A stretch of 64,000 nucleotides of DNA from UBA1547 sp035399865 (GCA_035399865.1 DAOPJW010000001.1:62001-126000), one strand, 5' to 3'. Numbered from the stretch's first letter, positions 44,176-53,352 are shown. Made by a program: numbers and translations. Notes: a model not told the origin generated them from the letters alone.

Positions 44176-45014
44176 TGTCGATAAAATCTTACAATCCAAC
44201 AACTCCAGCTCGACGTGGTATGACCAGTCAAGATATGAGTGATATTACTACGCGAGGCTTTATTAAAAGTTTAGTAAAGAGCAAGAAACAACAAGCCGGA
44301 AGAAATAACACCGGTAGAATTACCGTAAGACATCGTGGTGGTGGTGTAAAACGTCACTACCGTTTAATTGATTACAAACTTGCTCCCGGACTTAAATTAA
44401 CTGTCGAAGAGATTGAATATGATCCAAACCGTAGTGCTCGCATAGCTAGAGTAAAAGATCAATTTGGCCTATTCCATTATATTTTAGCTGATACCGATAT
44501 GTTTAAAGGTAAAAATATTCAAAGTGGTAAAGATGCACCTATTGAATCGAGTAACCGAATGCAACTTTCTCAAATACCAGTTGGTTCACAGATTTATTCA
44601 ATTGAAATTCATCCCGGAAAAGGTGCCCAGATGGTACGATCCGCAGGAACAAAAGCTCAACTAATGGCAAAAGAAGGCGAATATGCCCAAGTTCGTATGC
44701 CTTCAGGCGAAGTTAGACGTTTTCATTTAAGTGCAACGGCCAGTATTGGTACTGTTGGAAATATCCAACATCAAAACATAAAGATTGGTTCGGCAGGACG
44801 CAAACGTCGAAAAGGAATCAGGCCAACAGTTAGAGGTGTTGTTATGAATGCTTGCGATCACCCGCACGGTGGTGGTGACGGTGGACGTCATGGTACTGGT
44901 AAGCCACCTCAAACTCCTTGGGGCCAATTAACATTAGGTTATCGTACTCGCCGTCGAAAAGATGTCGGCAATATGATTATAAAGAGTCGCCATGATGCGA
45001 AGAGGAAGAGGTAA
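44175..45014 (+). CDS. rplB: 50S ribosomal protein L2
   Basis: 279 residues. RNA-binding SH3-like domains with GRITVRHRGGGVKRHYR, and the C-terminal segment NACDHPHGGGDGGRHG that carries the highly conserved His needed near the peptidyl transferase centre. One-base overlap with rplW. Confidence 0.98.
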   Translation: MSIKSYNPTTPARRGMTSQDMSDITTRGFIKSLVKSKKQQAGRNNTGRITVRHRGGGVKRHYRLIDYKLAPGLKLTVEEIEYDPNRSARIARVKDQFGLFHYILADTDMFKGKNIQSGKDAPIESSNRMQLSQIPVGSQIYSIEIHPGKGAQMVRSAGTKAQLMAKEGEYAQVRMPSGEVRRFHLSATASIGTVGNIQHQNIKIGSAGRKRRKGIRPTVRGVVMNACDHPHGGGDGGRHGTGKPPQTPWGQLTLGYRTRRRKDVGNMIIKSRHDAKRKR

Positions 45015-45017
45015 TTT

Positions 45018-45284
45018 ATGAGTCGCTCACTTAAAAAAGGCCCATTTGTAGATTTTAAATTAGCCAAAAAGATAGAAGCGTTAGGACCAGATGATCGTAC
45101 GATTATTAAAACATGGGCACGTTCTTGTACTATCAGTCCAGATATGGTCGGTAGAACTGTAGCTGTTTATAACGGAAGAGTTCATGTGCCTGTTTTGTTG
45201 ACGGAAAATATGGTTGGTCATAAATTAGGAGAATTTAGTCCAACCCGTAAGTTTCGAAAACATGGTGGTAAGGAGAAGAAATAA
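45018..45284 (+). CDS. rpsS: 30S ribosomal protein S19
   Basis: 88 residues. Starts MSRSLKKGPFVD and ends GEFSPTRKFRKHGG, both hallmark stretches. Head of the 30S subunit, paired with S13. Stop overlaps rplV. Confidence 0.98.
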   Translation: MSRSLKKGPFVDFKLAKKIEALGPDDRTIIKTWARSCTISPDMVGRTVAVYNGRVHVPVLLTENMVGHKLGEFSPTRKFRKHGGKEKK

Positions 45285-45694
45285 TGGCAGATACTATCAT
45301 AGTAAAGTCTTATACGAAAGGTGTTGATCTATCTCCTCGAAAAGTATCTTTAGTTGCGAGCTTGGTTAATCGCCGAACAGTAGCTGATGCTTTGGTTATA
45401 TTATCTCATACACCAAAAAGAGCTTCTTTGCCTGTTAAAAAAGCTATCGAAAGTGCCCGTGCAAACGCCATAAATAACCACGGTCTTGATGCAAAAACAC
45501 TTGTAATCTCAACATTATCAGTAACAACCGGCACAAGATATAAACGCTTTATGCCAGCTAGTCGTGGACGTGCTCTACCATTCGAAAAGAAAAGTTCTAA
45601 TATTCTAGTAGAAATTTCTGGAGAATTAAAGCTAAAAAAAGTCACCAAAAAGCAGTCAGTAGAAAATACCGATGCTAAAAAGGAGAAGAAGTAA
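45284..45694 (+). CDS. rplV: 50S ribosomal protein L22
   Basis: 136 residues. Core LSPRKVSLVASLVNRR, ARANAINNHGLD and the tunnel hairpin MPASRGRALPFEKKSS. A Lys-rich tail of about 20 residues extends beyond the usual end. Stop overlaps rpsC. Confidence 0.97.
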   Translation: MADTIIVKSYTKGVDLSPRKVSLVASLVNRRTVADALVILSHTPKRASLPVKKAIESARANAINNHGLDAKTLVISTLSVTTGTRYKRFMPASRGRALPFEKKSSNILVEISGELKLKKVTKKQSVENTDAKKEKK

Positions 45695-46323
45695 TGGGTC
45701 AAAAAGTAAATCCTAATAGTTTCAGACTCCAAATTCATAAAAATTGGAGCTCGAGGTGGTTTGCTAATAAAAAAGATTTTTCGAACTGGCTGATCGAAGA
45801 TATTAAAATTCGTGAGCTGATTGAGAAACGTTTTAAAAGTCGACCGACGATAAGCAAGATAGAGATTGAGCGTTCAGCAAATCTTATTACAATCACTATC
45901 CACACTGCTAAAGCAGGTGTTGTAATTGGTCGCGGTGGTGCTGGTGTAGTTGAACTAAAGGCTGAAATAGAAAAAATTACATCTCTTCCTATTAGGTTAA
46001 ACATCGAAGAAATAAAAAGACCTGAACTTGTAGCTAAACTTGTCGCGGAAAATATCGCTCATCAGCTTGAACGCCGAATTAATTTTCGTCGAGCGATTAA
46101 AATGGCTGCACAAAATACTATGACGGCTGGTGCTAAAGGAGTTCGTATTCAAGTCGCAGGACGACTAAATAATGCAGAGATGGCACGTCGAGAAAAAATT
46201 ATCGAAGGTTCAGTACCTCTTCACACGTTACGTGCTGATGTTGATTTCTACGTTGCTCGAGCACATACTACCGCAGGTGTAATCGGTGTTAAGGTCTGGA
46301 TATATAAGGGAGAAAGGATCTAA
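45694..46323 (+). CDS. rpsC: 30S ribosomal protein S3
   Basis: 209 residues. Starts MGQKVNPNSFRLQI; the KH domain has AGVVIGRGGAGV, and the C-terminal domain contains GRLNNAEMARREKIIEGSVP and DVDFYVARAHTTAGVIGVKVW. It lines the mRNA entry channel. Confidence 0.98.
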   Translation: MGQKVNPNSFRLQIHKNWSSRWFANKKDFSNWLIEDIKIRELIEKRFKSRPTISKIEIERSANLITITIHTAKAGVVIGRGGAGVVELKAEIEKITSLPIRLNIEEIKRPELVAKLVAENIAHQLERRINFRRAIKMAAQNTMTAGAKGVRIQVAGRLNNAEMARREKIIEGSVPLHTLRADVDFYVARAHTTAGVIGVKVWIYKGERI

Positions 46324-46326
46324 GAT

Positions 46327-46740
46327 ATGTTGTTACCTAAAAAAACCAAATATCGAAAGGTTCGCAAAGGAAAAAATGACGGCGTAGCAACTCGCGGAAA
46401 TCATATTGCTTTCGGAGATTATGGTCTTCAATCTGTAGAAAATGAACGTATTACTAGCCGTCAAATAGAGGCTTCTCGTCAAGCTATGACTAGATATATT
46501 CAAAGAGGTGGTAAAATTTGGATTCGTATATTTCCTCACACTCCAGTTACACGCAAACCACAAGACGTCAAGATGGGTAGCGGTAAGGGAAATCCAGAAT
46601 TTTTTGTTGCAAAAGTTAAAGCAGGGACAATTTTATTTGAAATGAAAGGTGTCGAAGAAACAATAGCACGTGAAGCTATGCGATTGGCATCTCATAAATT
46701 ACCGATAAAAACTAAATTTATCACTAGGGAGCAAATCTAA
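46327..46740 (+). CDS. rplP: 50S ribosomal protein L16
   Basis: 137 residues. Starts MLLPKKTKYRKVRKG; contains GDYGLQSVE, SRQIEASRQAMTRYIQRGGK and the conserved segment GSGKGNPEFFVAKVK near the A-site tRNA. Stop overlaps rpmC. Confidence 0.98.
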   Translation: MLLPKKTKYRKVRKGKNDGVATRGNHIAFGDYGLQSVENERITSRQIEASRQAMTRYIQRGGKIWIRIFPHTPVTRKPQDVKMGSGKGNPEFFVAKVKAGTILFEMKGVEETIAREAMRLASHKLPIKTKFITREQI

Positions 46741-46976
46741 TGGCTAATAAAAGTAACGTGAAGAAATCACCAAAAGATGCACAAGAAGTGAAAACGGTCG
46801 TGCAACTTAAAGATGAGCTTACGAAAAAACAAGCTGATTTACTAGAAGCAAGGCGTGGCCATCGTTTAGGTGAATTAACTAACCCACGTGTAATTACACT
46901 GACCCGAAAAGAGATTGCCCGTCTTCATACTGCAATAAAAATTGCTGAAAAAGCCAAAGAAAAGGAGGATAAATAA
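46740..46976 (+). CDS. rpmC: 50S ribosomal protein L29
   Basis: 78 residues. Conserved LKDELTKKQADLLEARRG then the RLHTAIK helix. A hydrophilic N-terminal extension of about 20 residues precedes the two-helix core. Confidence 0.93.
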   Translation: MANKSNVKKSPKDAQEVKTVVQLKDELTKKQADLLEARRGHRLGELTNPRVITLTRKEIARLHTAIKIAEKAKEKEDK

Positions 46977-46977
46977 A

Positions 46978-47250
46978 ATGGCCAAAACATTGACAGGAAT
47001 AGTCACATCAGACAAGGCTGACAAAACGATCACAGTCACTGTTACTAGTCGCGAAACACATCCTATTTATGGTAAGCAATATTCAGTCAGTAGAAAATAT
47101 ATAGCTCATGATCAGGATAACGAAGCTAAAAAAGGTGACAAAGTAATTATTATCGAAACACGTCCAATATCTAAAAGAAAATCATTCAAATTAGATAAAA
47201 TTTTAGAGAAATCACACGATAGTATCGAAATAAAAGAGGTGGAGATTTAA
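46978..47250 (+). CDS. rpsQ: 30S ribosomal protein S17
   Basis: 90 residues, OB-fold. Core KTLTGIVTSDKADKTITV, HPIYGKQYSVSRKY and GDKVIIIETRPISKRKSF. I use ATG 46978, which follows AAGGAGG; a longer in-frame opening at 46942 lies inside rpmC. Confidence 0.97.
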   Translation: MAKTLTGIVTSDKADKTITVTVTSRETHPIYGKQYSVSRKYIAHDQDNEAKKGDKVIIIETRPISKRKSFKLDKILEKSHDSIEIKEVEI

Positions 47251-47251
47251 T

Positions 47252-47620
47252 ATGATACAACAAGAATCTCGCTTAAAAGTTACTGATAATTCTGGTGCAA
47301 AAGAAATTCTTTGCATAAAAGTATTAGGTGGTACCAAAAGAAGATATGCTCGAGTCGGTGACGTAATAGTCGCAAGTGTTAAAGATGCTACTCCAAACGG
47401 TATTGTAAAGAAAAAATCGGTCATAAGAGCAGTAATCGTCAGAACAAAAGATAAAATTCAACGTAAAGATGGATCGACAATTTGTTTTGATGATAACGCA
47501 GCCGTAATTATCGCTGAAGATAAGACACCTAAAGGAACACGAGTTTTTGGACCTGTTCCAAGAGAATTACGTGATAAGGGCTATTCTAAAATAATTAGCT
47601 TAGCTCCGGAGGTACTTTAG
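47252..47620 (+). CDS. rplN: 50S ribosomal protein L14
   Basis: 122 residues. Starts MIQQESRLKVTDNSGAKE; contains KDATPNGIVKKKSV and the end GYSKIISLAPEVL. Sits at the subunit bridge. One base separates it from rpsQ. Confidence 0.98.
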   Translation: MIQQESRLKVTDNSGAKEILCIKVLGGTKRRYARVGDVIVASVKDATPNGIVKKKSVIRAVIVRTKDKIQRKDGSTICFDDNAAVIIAEDKTPKGTRVFGPVPRELRDKGYSKIISLAPEVL

Positions 47621-47621
47621 A

Positions 47622-47951
47622 ATGCCCGTAATCAAACGAATTAAAAAAGGTGATTTAGTGAAGTTTATAAGTGGTTCCAAAAAAGGAACTACAGGAAAAG
47701 TATTGGCAGTTTTAACAAAAAACAACTCTGTTTTAATTGATGGCGTCGGTGTTATTCATCGTAAAATTAAACCAAGCCGAATAAACCCACGCGGTGGCCA
47801 AAAAGATATTCATGTTCCTACACCTATACACAAAATAGCTTTAGTAGTTGACGAAAAAAGTATCAAAACTAGTCGAATAGGTTTAACCAAGAACGTTGAA
47901 GCTAAAACCATTCGAGTTGCAAAACAGAATAATAATAAGGAGATAAAATAA
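47622..47951 (+). CDS. rplX: 50S ribosomal protein L24
   Basis: 109 residues. KOW motif KKGDLVKFISGSKKGTTGKV, then HRKIKPSRINPRGGQKD. Assembly initiator of the 50S subunit. Overlaps rplE by one base. Confidence 0.97.
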   Translation: MPVIKRIKKGDLVKFISGSKKGTTGKVLAVLTKNNSVLIDGVGVIHRKIKPSRINPRGGQKDIHVPTPIHKIALVVDEKSIKTSRIGLTKNVEAKTIRVAKQNNNKEIK

Positions 47952-48538
47952 TGGTTAAAAAAATTGAAAAATTGCCAAAATCTCCTCGCCTGAAAGCCCT
48001 ATATAAGGATAAAATTGTTAGGGAACTACAAGCCGAATTGAATTTAAAAAACGTTCATCAGGTTCCGAAGTTGAAAAAAATTGTAGTATCAGCGGGTATC
48101 GGCAAGAATAAAGACGACAAAAAATATTATGAAGTAGTACGTAATACTATTACAAAAATAACTGGTCAAACACCTGTTGATAGGGTCGCAAAAAAATCGA
48201 TAGCTTCATTTAAGATTCGTGCAGGCCAAAATCGTATCGGTATTTCTGTTAATCTACGTGACGCTCGTATGTATGAATTCTTGGACAGATTTATTAATGT
48301 GTCACTGCCAAGAACACGAGATTTTCATGGAGTAAGTCAAAAAGGTTTTGATAAATCAGGTAACTTTAATCTAGGCATTAAAGAACAATCCATTTTTCCA
48401 GAGTTATCTTTTGAGGAAACACAACTTTTACATGGCCTACAGATAACATTTGTCATTTCTGGAGGAGATGCAATCTATAGCCGTTCTTTATTAGAAAAAT
48501 TTGGATTACCTTTTGAAAAACAAGGAGGAAAACGCTAA
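47951..48538 (+). CDS. rplE: 50S ribosomal protein L5
   Basis: 195 residues. Core NVHQVPKLKKIVVSAGIG, SIASFKIRAGQ and SLPRTRDFHGVSQKGFDKSG. Binds 5S rRNA. The C-terminal half LSFEETQLLHGLQITFV is typical. Overlaps rpsN. Confidence 0.98.
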   Translation: MVKKIEKLPKSPRLKALYKDKIVRELQAELNLKNVHQVPKLKKIVVSAGIGKNKDDKKYYEVVRNTITKITGQTPVDRVAKKSIASFKIRAGQNRIGISVNLRDARMYEFLDRFINVSLPRTRDFHGVSQKGFDKSGNFNLGIKEQSIFPELSFEETQLLHGLQITFVISGGDAIYSRSLLEKFGLPFEKQGGKR

Positions 48539-48807
48539 TGGCTAAAAAATCAGCAGTCGCTCGTGACGAAAAGCGTAAAAAAATGATAATTAAATACGCT
48601 ACAAAACGTGCCGAATTAAAAGAACTCGGCGATCTTGAAGGATTAGCAAAATTACCTCGTAACAGTTCGCCTACGAGATGGAAAAATCGGGATGCGATTC
48701 ATGGTAGACCCCGTGGTTATATGAGAAAATTTGGTCTATCAAGAATAAATTTTCGAGAAAAAGCATCAAATGGTGAGATCCCAGGCATAACAAAGAGTAG
48801 TTGGTAG
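48538..48807 (+). CDS. rpsN: 30S ribosomal protein S14, zinc-free long form
   Basis: 89 residues. The long S14 type (starts MAKKSAVARDEKRKK) that lacks the CxxC zinc motifs. The conserved end NRDAIHGRPRGYMRKFGLSRINFREKA and the terminal KSSW are present. It contains no Cys at all, in line with L36, L33 and beta-prime here. Confidence 0.97.
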   Translation: MAKKSAVARDEKRKKMIIKYATKRAELKELGDLEGLAKLPRNSSPTRWKNRDAIHGRPRGYMRKFGLSRINFREKASNGEIPGITKSSW

Positions 48808-48819
48808 GAAGGAATATAT

Positions 48820-49221
48820 ATGACAATGCAATCAACAGACCCAATAGCCGACCTGCTAACTCGTATTCGTAACGCAATTGCAGTAGGCAAAAATGAAATA
48901 CGTGTACCTTCAAGTAAATTAAAGGTAACAATCGCTAAAGAGTTGAAAAAAGCTAGATATCTATATGATATTAAAATAGAAAATGGAAAACCTCGCGACG
49001 TATTAGTAATCACAATTAATCAACCTGGAGAAAATCCTAATATTTCAGAAATTACCCGTCTATCAAAACCAGGACGAAGAGTATATGTAGGAGCAAACGA
49101 AATTCCAAAAGTTAAAAATGGCCGAGGAATTGTCCTTGTAAGTACAAGTAGAGGTGTAGTTTCAGGTCAAGAAGCTACTAAACAACGTCTCGGTGGCGAA
49201 TTATTATTACAAGTATATTAA
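48820..49221 (+). CDS. rpsH: 30S ribosomal protein S8
   Basis: 133 residues. Starts MQSTDPIADLLTRIRNAIAVGK after the first residues; the C-terminal half has RRVYVGANEIPKV and GIVLVSTSRGVVSGQEA. Binds the central domain of 16S rRNA. AAGGAA lies upstream of the start. Confidence 0.97.
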   Translation: MTMQSTDPIADLLTRIRNAIAVGKNEIRVPSSKLKVTIAKELKKARYLYDIKIENGKPRDVLVITINQPGENPNISEITRLSKPGRRVYVGANEIPKVKNGRGIVLVSTSRGVVSGQEATKQRLGGELLLQVY

Positions 49222-49239
49222 ATTATTAAAGGAGAAAAT

Positions 49240-49773
49240 ATGAGTCGAATCGGAAAACTGCCAATTATCATTCCAGCCGGCGTGACAATCACGGTCGATT
49301 CAGATGTAATTTCGGTCAAGGGTCCAAAAGGCGAATTAATCGTACCACATCTGAGCGATGTTACTGCTGAGTTAACAGACGATAAAATTATTGTCACTCG
49401 AAAAAATGATGAAAGAATTGCCAAATCCCAACATGGATTGCAACGTACTCTAATTAACAATGCTGTTATTGGAGTCATTAAAGGCTATGAGAAAAAATTA
49501 GAAATCAATGGAGTTGGTTATCGCGTAAGTGGTGGTGGGCAATCTATAGAAATGTCATTAGGTTTTTCTCACCCAGTAAAATATAAATCAAAGGACGGTG
49601 TTTCACTTACTGTCGATAAGATGACAATTACTGTTAGTGGAATAGATAAACAAGCTGTTGGACAAGTTGCCGCAGAAATACGTTCAATAAAGAAGCCTGA
49701 ACCATACAAAGGTAAAGGTATTAAATATGCTAATGAAGTATTACGTCACAAAGCAGGAAAGGCAGGTAAATAA
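49240..49773 (+). CDS. rplF: 50S ribosomal protein L6
   Basis: 177 residues. Starts SRIGKLPIIIPAGVTI, contains KKLEINGVGYRV and the conserved C-terminal EPYKGKGIKYANEVLRHKAGKAGK. Good Shine-Dalgarno AAAGGAG upstream. Confidence 0.98.
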   Translation: MSRIGKLPIIIPAGVTITVDSDVISVKGPKGELIVPHLSDVTAELTDDKIIVTRKNDERIAKSQHGLQRTLINNAVIGVIKGYEKKLEINGVGYRVSGGGQSIEMSLGFSHPVKYKSKDGVSLTVDKMTITVSGIDKQAVGQVAAEIRSIKKPEPYKGKGIKYANEVLRHKAGKAGK

Positions 49774-49774
49774 T

Positions 49775-50128
49775 ATGGGTAATTTATCAAAGAAATTATT
49801 AAACCTTGGTCTAAGAAAAAAACGAATTAGATCGAAAATTATCGGTACAACTGAAAGACCTCGCCTTAGTGTGTCTGTTAGTAATAAGCATGTAAGTGCA
49901 CAACTTATAGATGATATAAAACAATGTACCATCATATCAAGCACCACCGTTGGCACAAATCAAACAGGTACTATTACTGATAAAGCAATTTACGTCGGTT
50001 CTGATATAGCAAAAAAAGCCAAGAAAGTAAAAATTACTAAAATTGTTTTCGATCGTAATGGCCGACTTTTTGCTCGAAGATTAAATGCGTTAGCTGATAC
50101 AATACGCAAGGAAGGTTTGGAGTTTTAA
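49775..50128 (+). CDS. rplR: 50S ribosomal protein L18
   Basis: 117 residues. Core RIRSKIIGTTERPRLSVSVSNKH, and the C-terminal FDRNGRLFARRLNALADTIRKEGLEF. 5S rRNA-binding. I start at ATG 49775; an in-frame opening at 49727 lies within rplF. Confidence 0.97.
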   Translation: MGNLSKKLLNLGLRKKRIRSKIIGTTERPRLSVSVSNKHVSAQLIDDIKQCTIISSTTVGTNQTGTITDKAIYVGSDIAKKAKKVKITKIVFDRNGRLFARRLNALADTIRKEGLEF

Positions 50129-50129
50129 T

Positions 50130-50714
50130 ATGGCTGATTTAAATGTCAAAAATAGAGAAGGTACACCTCTAGCTGACTCAAAAAATAGACGATCACGACG
50201 TGATGGAACACCCGTTGAACAGAAACAATATGAAGAAGTCGTAATAAATGTAGACCGAGTAGCACGTGTTGTTAAAGGTGGACGACGATTTCGTTTTAAA
50301 GCATTAGTTGTCGTTGGTGATGGAAAAAGAAGAGTCGGTATTGGAGTTGCAAAAGGGGCAGATGTTCAGGCTGCTGTTACGAAAGCAACAAATGTTGCCA
50401 AGAAAAACATTATTAACATAAACCTAGCAAAAAATACGATTCCTCACGATATAGAAATAAAATTATCTGGTGCTCAAGTATTATTAAAACCGGCAGCACC
50501 TGGAACTGGAATTATTGCTGGAGGTGTAGTCCGATCAATAATCGGGGTAACTGGTATTAAAGATTTATTAACTAAATCTTTAGGATCAACTAATAAAGTT
50601 AATATTGCATACGCAACGGTTGAAGCATTAGATAATCTAGTTCCTAAAAAGAGTTGGTTGTCTAATAAATCAGAAAAAACTACAAAAAAAGTGGTTGATG
50701 AGGAAACAAAATAA
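50130..50714 (+). CDS. rpsE: 30S ribosomal protein S5
   Basis: 194 residues. The N-terminal double-stranded RNA-binding domain has VARVVKGGRRFRFKALVVVGDG; the C-terminal domain has LLKPAAPGTGIIAGGVVRSI. About 30 basic residues extend the N-terminus. The next gene is rplO; rpmD (L30), which normally lies here, is absent, as is known for CPR bacteria. Confidence 0.97.
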   Translation: MADLNVKNREGTPLADSKNRRSRRDGTPVEQKQYEEVVINVDRVARVVKGGRRFRFKALVVVGDGKRRVGIGVAKGADVQAAVTKATNVAKKNIININLAKNTIPHDIEIKLSGAQVLLKPAAPGTGIIAGGVVRSIIGVTGIKDLLTKSLGSTNKVNIAYATVEALDNLVPKKSWLSNKSEKTTKKVVDEETK

Positions 50715-51190
50715 TGACTAAATATAATGAATTAAACGTAGTTGCAAATAAAAATAAGAAGCGAGTCGGTCGTGGCATTTCTGGTGGTCAAGGAAAAACT
50801 GCTGGACGTGGTACAAAAGGTCAAAAAGCAAGGACTGGTAAAAAACTGCGTTCGACATTCATGGGTGGCTCAGGTGCTCTTATGCAACGCATTCCAAAAT
50901 CAAAAGGGTTTAAGTCTTTAAAGGCTCCAGTTCAAATTGTATATCTAGATCATTTAAATGCGTTAAAAGACAAAGATGTCATAGATAATTTTGTTTTATA
51001 CAACGAGGGCTATATTGCTTCACCATATCAAGCCGTAAAAGTAATTGCTCGAGGAGAGCTGACAGAGAGTATCAAGTTATACGTCGATAACGCCAGTAAA
51101 GGCGTTCAGTTAGCTATCGTAAAAGTTGGTGGTACTTTTGTTAAAACTGCTGTACCATTGAAACAGAGCACAAAAAACGTAAAAAAATAA
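50714..51190 (+). CDS. rplO: 50S ribosomal protein L15
   Basis: 158 residues. The Gly-rich start KKRVGRGISGGQGKTAGRGTKGQKAR is diagnostic, followed by GGSGALMQRIPKSKGF. Overlaps rpsE by one base and precedes secY by 41 nt. Confidence 0.95.
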   Translation: MTKYNELNVVANKNKKRVGRGISGGQGKTAGRGTKGQKARTGKKLRSTFMGGSGALMQRIPKSKGFKSLKAPVQIVYLDHLNALKDKDVIDNFVLYNEGYIASPYQAVKVIARGELTESIKLYVDNASKGVQLAIVKVGGTFVKTAVPLKQSTKNVKK

Positions 51191-51231
51191 TTTCGTTTCA
51201 CAGTTAAATCTATAGAGAGGGTGTTCTACAA

Positions 51232-52644
51232 ATGAACTGGAAAATAATATTTAAATCATTTAAGAATCGTGATATGCAAAAACGAGTCCTTATTTTGTTT
51301 TTGATATTCGCAGCTTATCGTTTAATGGCTCATATTCCTGTTCCTTTAGCTGAACCAACCCAGTTAAAAGAGGTAGTTAATAGTCTGATAGGCAACACGG
51401 ACTTGGGTGGCTTTTTGAACCTACTTTCTGGTGGAGCTTTAACTAGTTTTTCAATCATATTAGTTGGAATGAGCCCATTTATTACAGCGTCAATCATCAC
51501 CCAATTATTGACAAAAGCTATTCCTAAACTCGAAGAATTACACAAGGACGGTGAGTCTGGAAGACGGAAAATTAATCAATGGACAAGGCTAGTCACTCTA
51601 CCATTAGCAGTCCTTCAATCAATTGCATTTATTTACATCTTAAGACAAACTGTTTTGGCAAATAATACAACCGTACTTACTGATGCATCAATTATAAATT
51701 GGATTGTAGCCGTAATAGCCATGACAGCAGGTTCAATGATTTTAATGTGGTTTGGTGAATTAATCACTGAACAGGGTATAGGTAATGGAATCAGCTTAGT
51801 AATTTTCGCAGGTATAATAAGCCAACTTCCGATAACACTTGCGTCAATTGGAAAATCTTTATTTGATACTTCATCAGGTAGCTTGGATGTTTTTGGTTGG
51901 TTTTCTATTCCAGTCAACCCGTCATACTTTTGGGTTGCAATAGCATTAGCAAGTGCATCGTTGGCAATACTGTACATATTAGTAAAAATTAATGAGGCTC
52001 AACGAATAATTACAATTAATTACGCAAAGCGCGTTCAAGGAAACAGTATATACGGTGGAATAAAAAGTATTTTACCTGTTAAATTAATCGCTGCAAATGT
52101 CATACCGATTATTTTTGCTGTAGCATTTCTTTCGTTACCAGCTTTTGTCGGACAAATTATAAAAGCAACAGGAAATGAATCCTACTTACCGTTAGCCGAA
52201 AATCTTATCAAATGGTTCCAATCGCCAACAGGAAGTCAGCTTTCTAGTTCAAATTTAGAAGCATTCATATATCCATTACTATATTTTATATTAGTAATTG
52301 CCTTTACTTATTTTTACACAGGTATAATTTTTAATTCTAATGAAATTGCTGAAAATCTACAAAAACAGGGTGGTTTTGTTGAAGGTGTTAGACCAGGAAA
52401 ACAAACTGAAGAATACTTAAATAAAGTAGTTAATAGACTTACGTTATATGGTGCTCTAGCTCTTGGTAGCATCGCAATACTTCCGTTCTTGGCAGAATAT
52501 CTGTTGTATAATTTCGCAGGAATCAGTGATAGTAACATATCAATGGGTGGAACGGGGCTATTGATTGTTGTATCAGTAGCTTTAGAATCTTTACGTCAAA
52601 TCAATTCAAGAGCCCTAATGGTCACATACGACGATTATAAATAA
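51232..52644 (+). CDS. secY: Preprotein translocase subunit SecY
   Basis: 470 residues with about ten transmembrane segments. The plug and second helix region has LLSGGALTSFSIILVGMSPFITASIITQLL; the middle has GNGISLVIFAGII, and the cytoplasmic loops carry QRIITINYAKRVQGN and QGGFVEGVRPGKQTEEYL, all SecY hallmarks. Forms the protein-conducting channel. GAGAGGGTG is upstream. adk and map, which usually follow, are missing. Confidence 0.98.
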   Translation: MNWKIIFKSFKNRDMQKRVLILFLIFAAYRLMAHIPVPLAEPTQLKEVVNSLIGNTDLGGFLNLLSGGALTSFSIILVGMSPFITASIITQLLTKAIPKLEELHKDGESGRRKINQWTRLVTLPLAVLQSIAFIYILRQTVLANNTTVLTDASIINWIVAVIAMTAGSMILMWFGELITEQGIGNGISLVIFAGIISQLPITLASIGKSLFDTSSGSLDVFGWFSIPVNPSYFWVAIALASASLAILYILVKINEAQRIITINYAKRVQGNSIYGGIKSILPVKLIAANVIPIIFAVAFLSLPAFVGQIIKATGNESYLPLAENLIKWFQSPTGSQLSSSNLEAFIYPLLYFILVIAFTYFYTGIIFNSNEIAENLQKQGGFVEGVRPGKQTEEYLNKVVNRLTLYGALALGSIAILPFLAEYLLYNFAGISDSNISMGGTGLLIVVSVALESLRQINSRALMVTYDDYK

Positions 52645-52655
52645 TACTATTTTTA

Positions 52656-52684
52656 TTGACTATTTTATATTTTAGTTGTATAAT
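52656..52684 (+). promoter_or_regulatory. Consensus promoter of the unknown gene after secY
   Basis: TTGACT (52656-52661), exact 17-nt spacer, TATAAT (52679-52684). The 55-nt leader carries two hairpins (ATAGAT/ATCTAT and CTATTTG/CAAATAG) before the Shine-Dalgarno GAGGTGAT. Confidence 0.75.
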
Positions 52685-52744
52685 ATAGATGTATCTATTT
52701 GCATTACAAATAGTAGCAACTTTAAAAGAGAGGTGATGATAGTA

Positions 52745-53161
52745 TTGAGGAGCCAAAAATCTTTTAATTATTTTTATTATGTAATTTTATTATTTTCTAA
52801 TTACTTTACTAATACTCAAAAGACAATAACGCACAATTATGCAAAAGAATGCGTAAAAGATCAATGCAATCAAAAAATTATTTCTGCCGTCTATTTTTTG
52901 GAAAGAAATGAGCTTAAAAAAGCCCAAGAAGCATTATCTTATGCTATAAATGTTATTCAAAATTCATGCATGAAAGAAGAATATGCAGAATTTAGTAATT
53001 ATTTACTCAATATTGTTAATCATATTTTTGATATTGATAGTAAAACATGCATTAAGTCGCTAGTTGTGATTGAATATAGACAAAATCATATGGTTCTATC
53101 GCCACAAAAAGTTCGTATATACCATATTATTGCTCCTTGGAGTAAAAAGATTTGGAAGTAA
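52745..53161 (+). CDS. Unknown small protein inserted between secY and infA
   Basis: About 138 residues. I place the start at TTG 52745, 7 nt after GAGGTGAT (52730-52737), a full complement of the anti-Shine-Dalgarno; ATG 52736 overlaps that element. A hydrophobic segment at about 8-24 may be a signal or anchor. Behind it lies a helical region with four Cys (AKECVKDQCNQK, VIQNSCMKEE, DSKTCIK) that could pair as disulfides outside the cell (inference). A basic end (APWSKKIWK) closes it. It sits where adk and map normally lie. No family recognised. Confidence 0.55.
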   Translation: MRSQKSFNYFYYVILLFSNYFTNTQKTITHNYAKECVKDQCNQKIISAVYFLERNELKKAQEALSYAINVIQNSCMKEEYAEFSNYLLNIVNHIFDIDSKTCIKSLVVIEYRQNHMVLSPQKVRIYHIIAPWSKKIWK

Positions 53162-53186
53162 TTAACACCGTCTCTCATTTAATGAT

Positions 53187-53217
53187 ATAAGCGCCGAAAG
53201 TGGCGCTTATTTAATTT
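53187..53217 (+). terminator. Intrinsic terminator before infA
   Basis: Perfect 9-bp stem ATAAGCGCC / GGCGCTTAT, loop GAAAGT, then TTAATTT. Confidence 0.85.
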
Positions 53218-53224
53218 GATAATA

Positions 53225-53352
53225 TTGACAATTTAAAGTTCGAATCGCTATAATATAAACAAGCTAATATTTAAAAACAAATCACAGTGTGTTTTGGATA
53301 TTTACCTCTTTACGTTTTTTTAGATTTGATGTATAATCATTAACTGTAATTT
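53225..53352 (+). promoter_or_regulatory. Tandem promoters of infA
   Basis: P1: TTGACA (53225-53230), 18 nt, TATAAT (53249-53254). P2: TTTACG (53309-53314), 17 nt, TATAAT (53332-53337), whose transcript would begin only about 9 nt before the infA ATG. No Shine-Dalgarno is seen. Confidence 0.65.
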
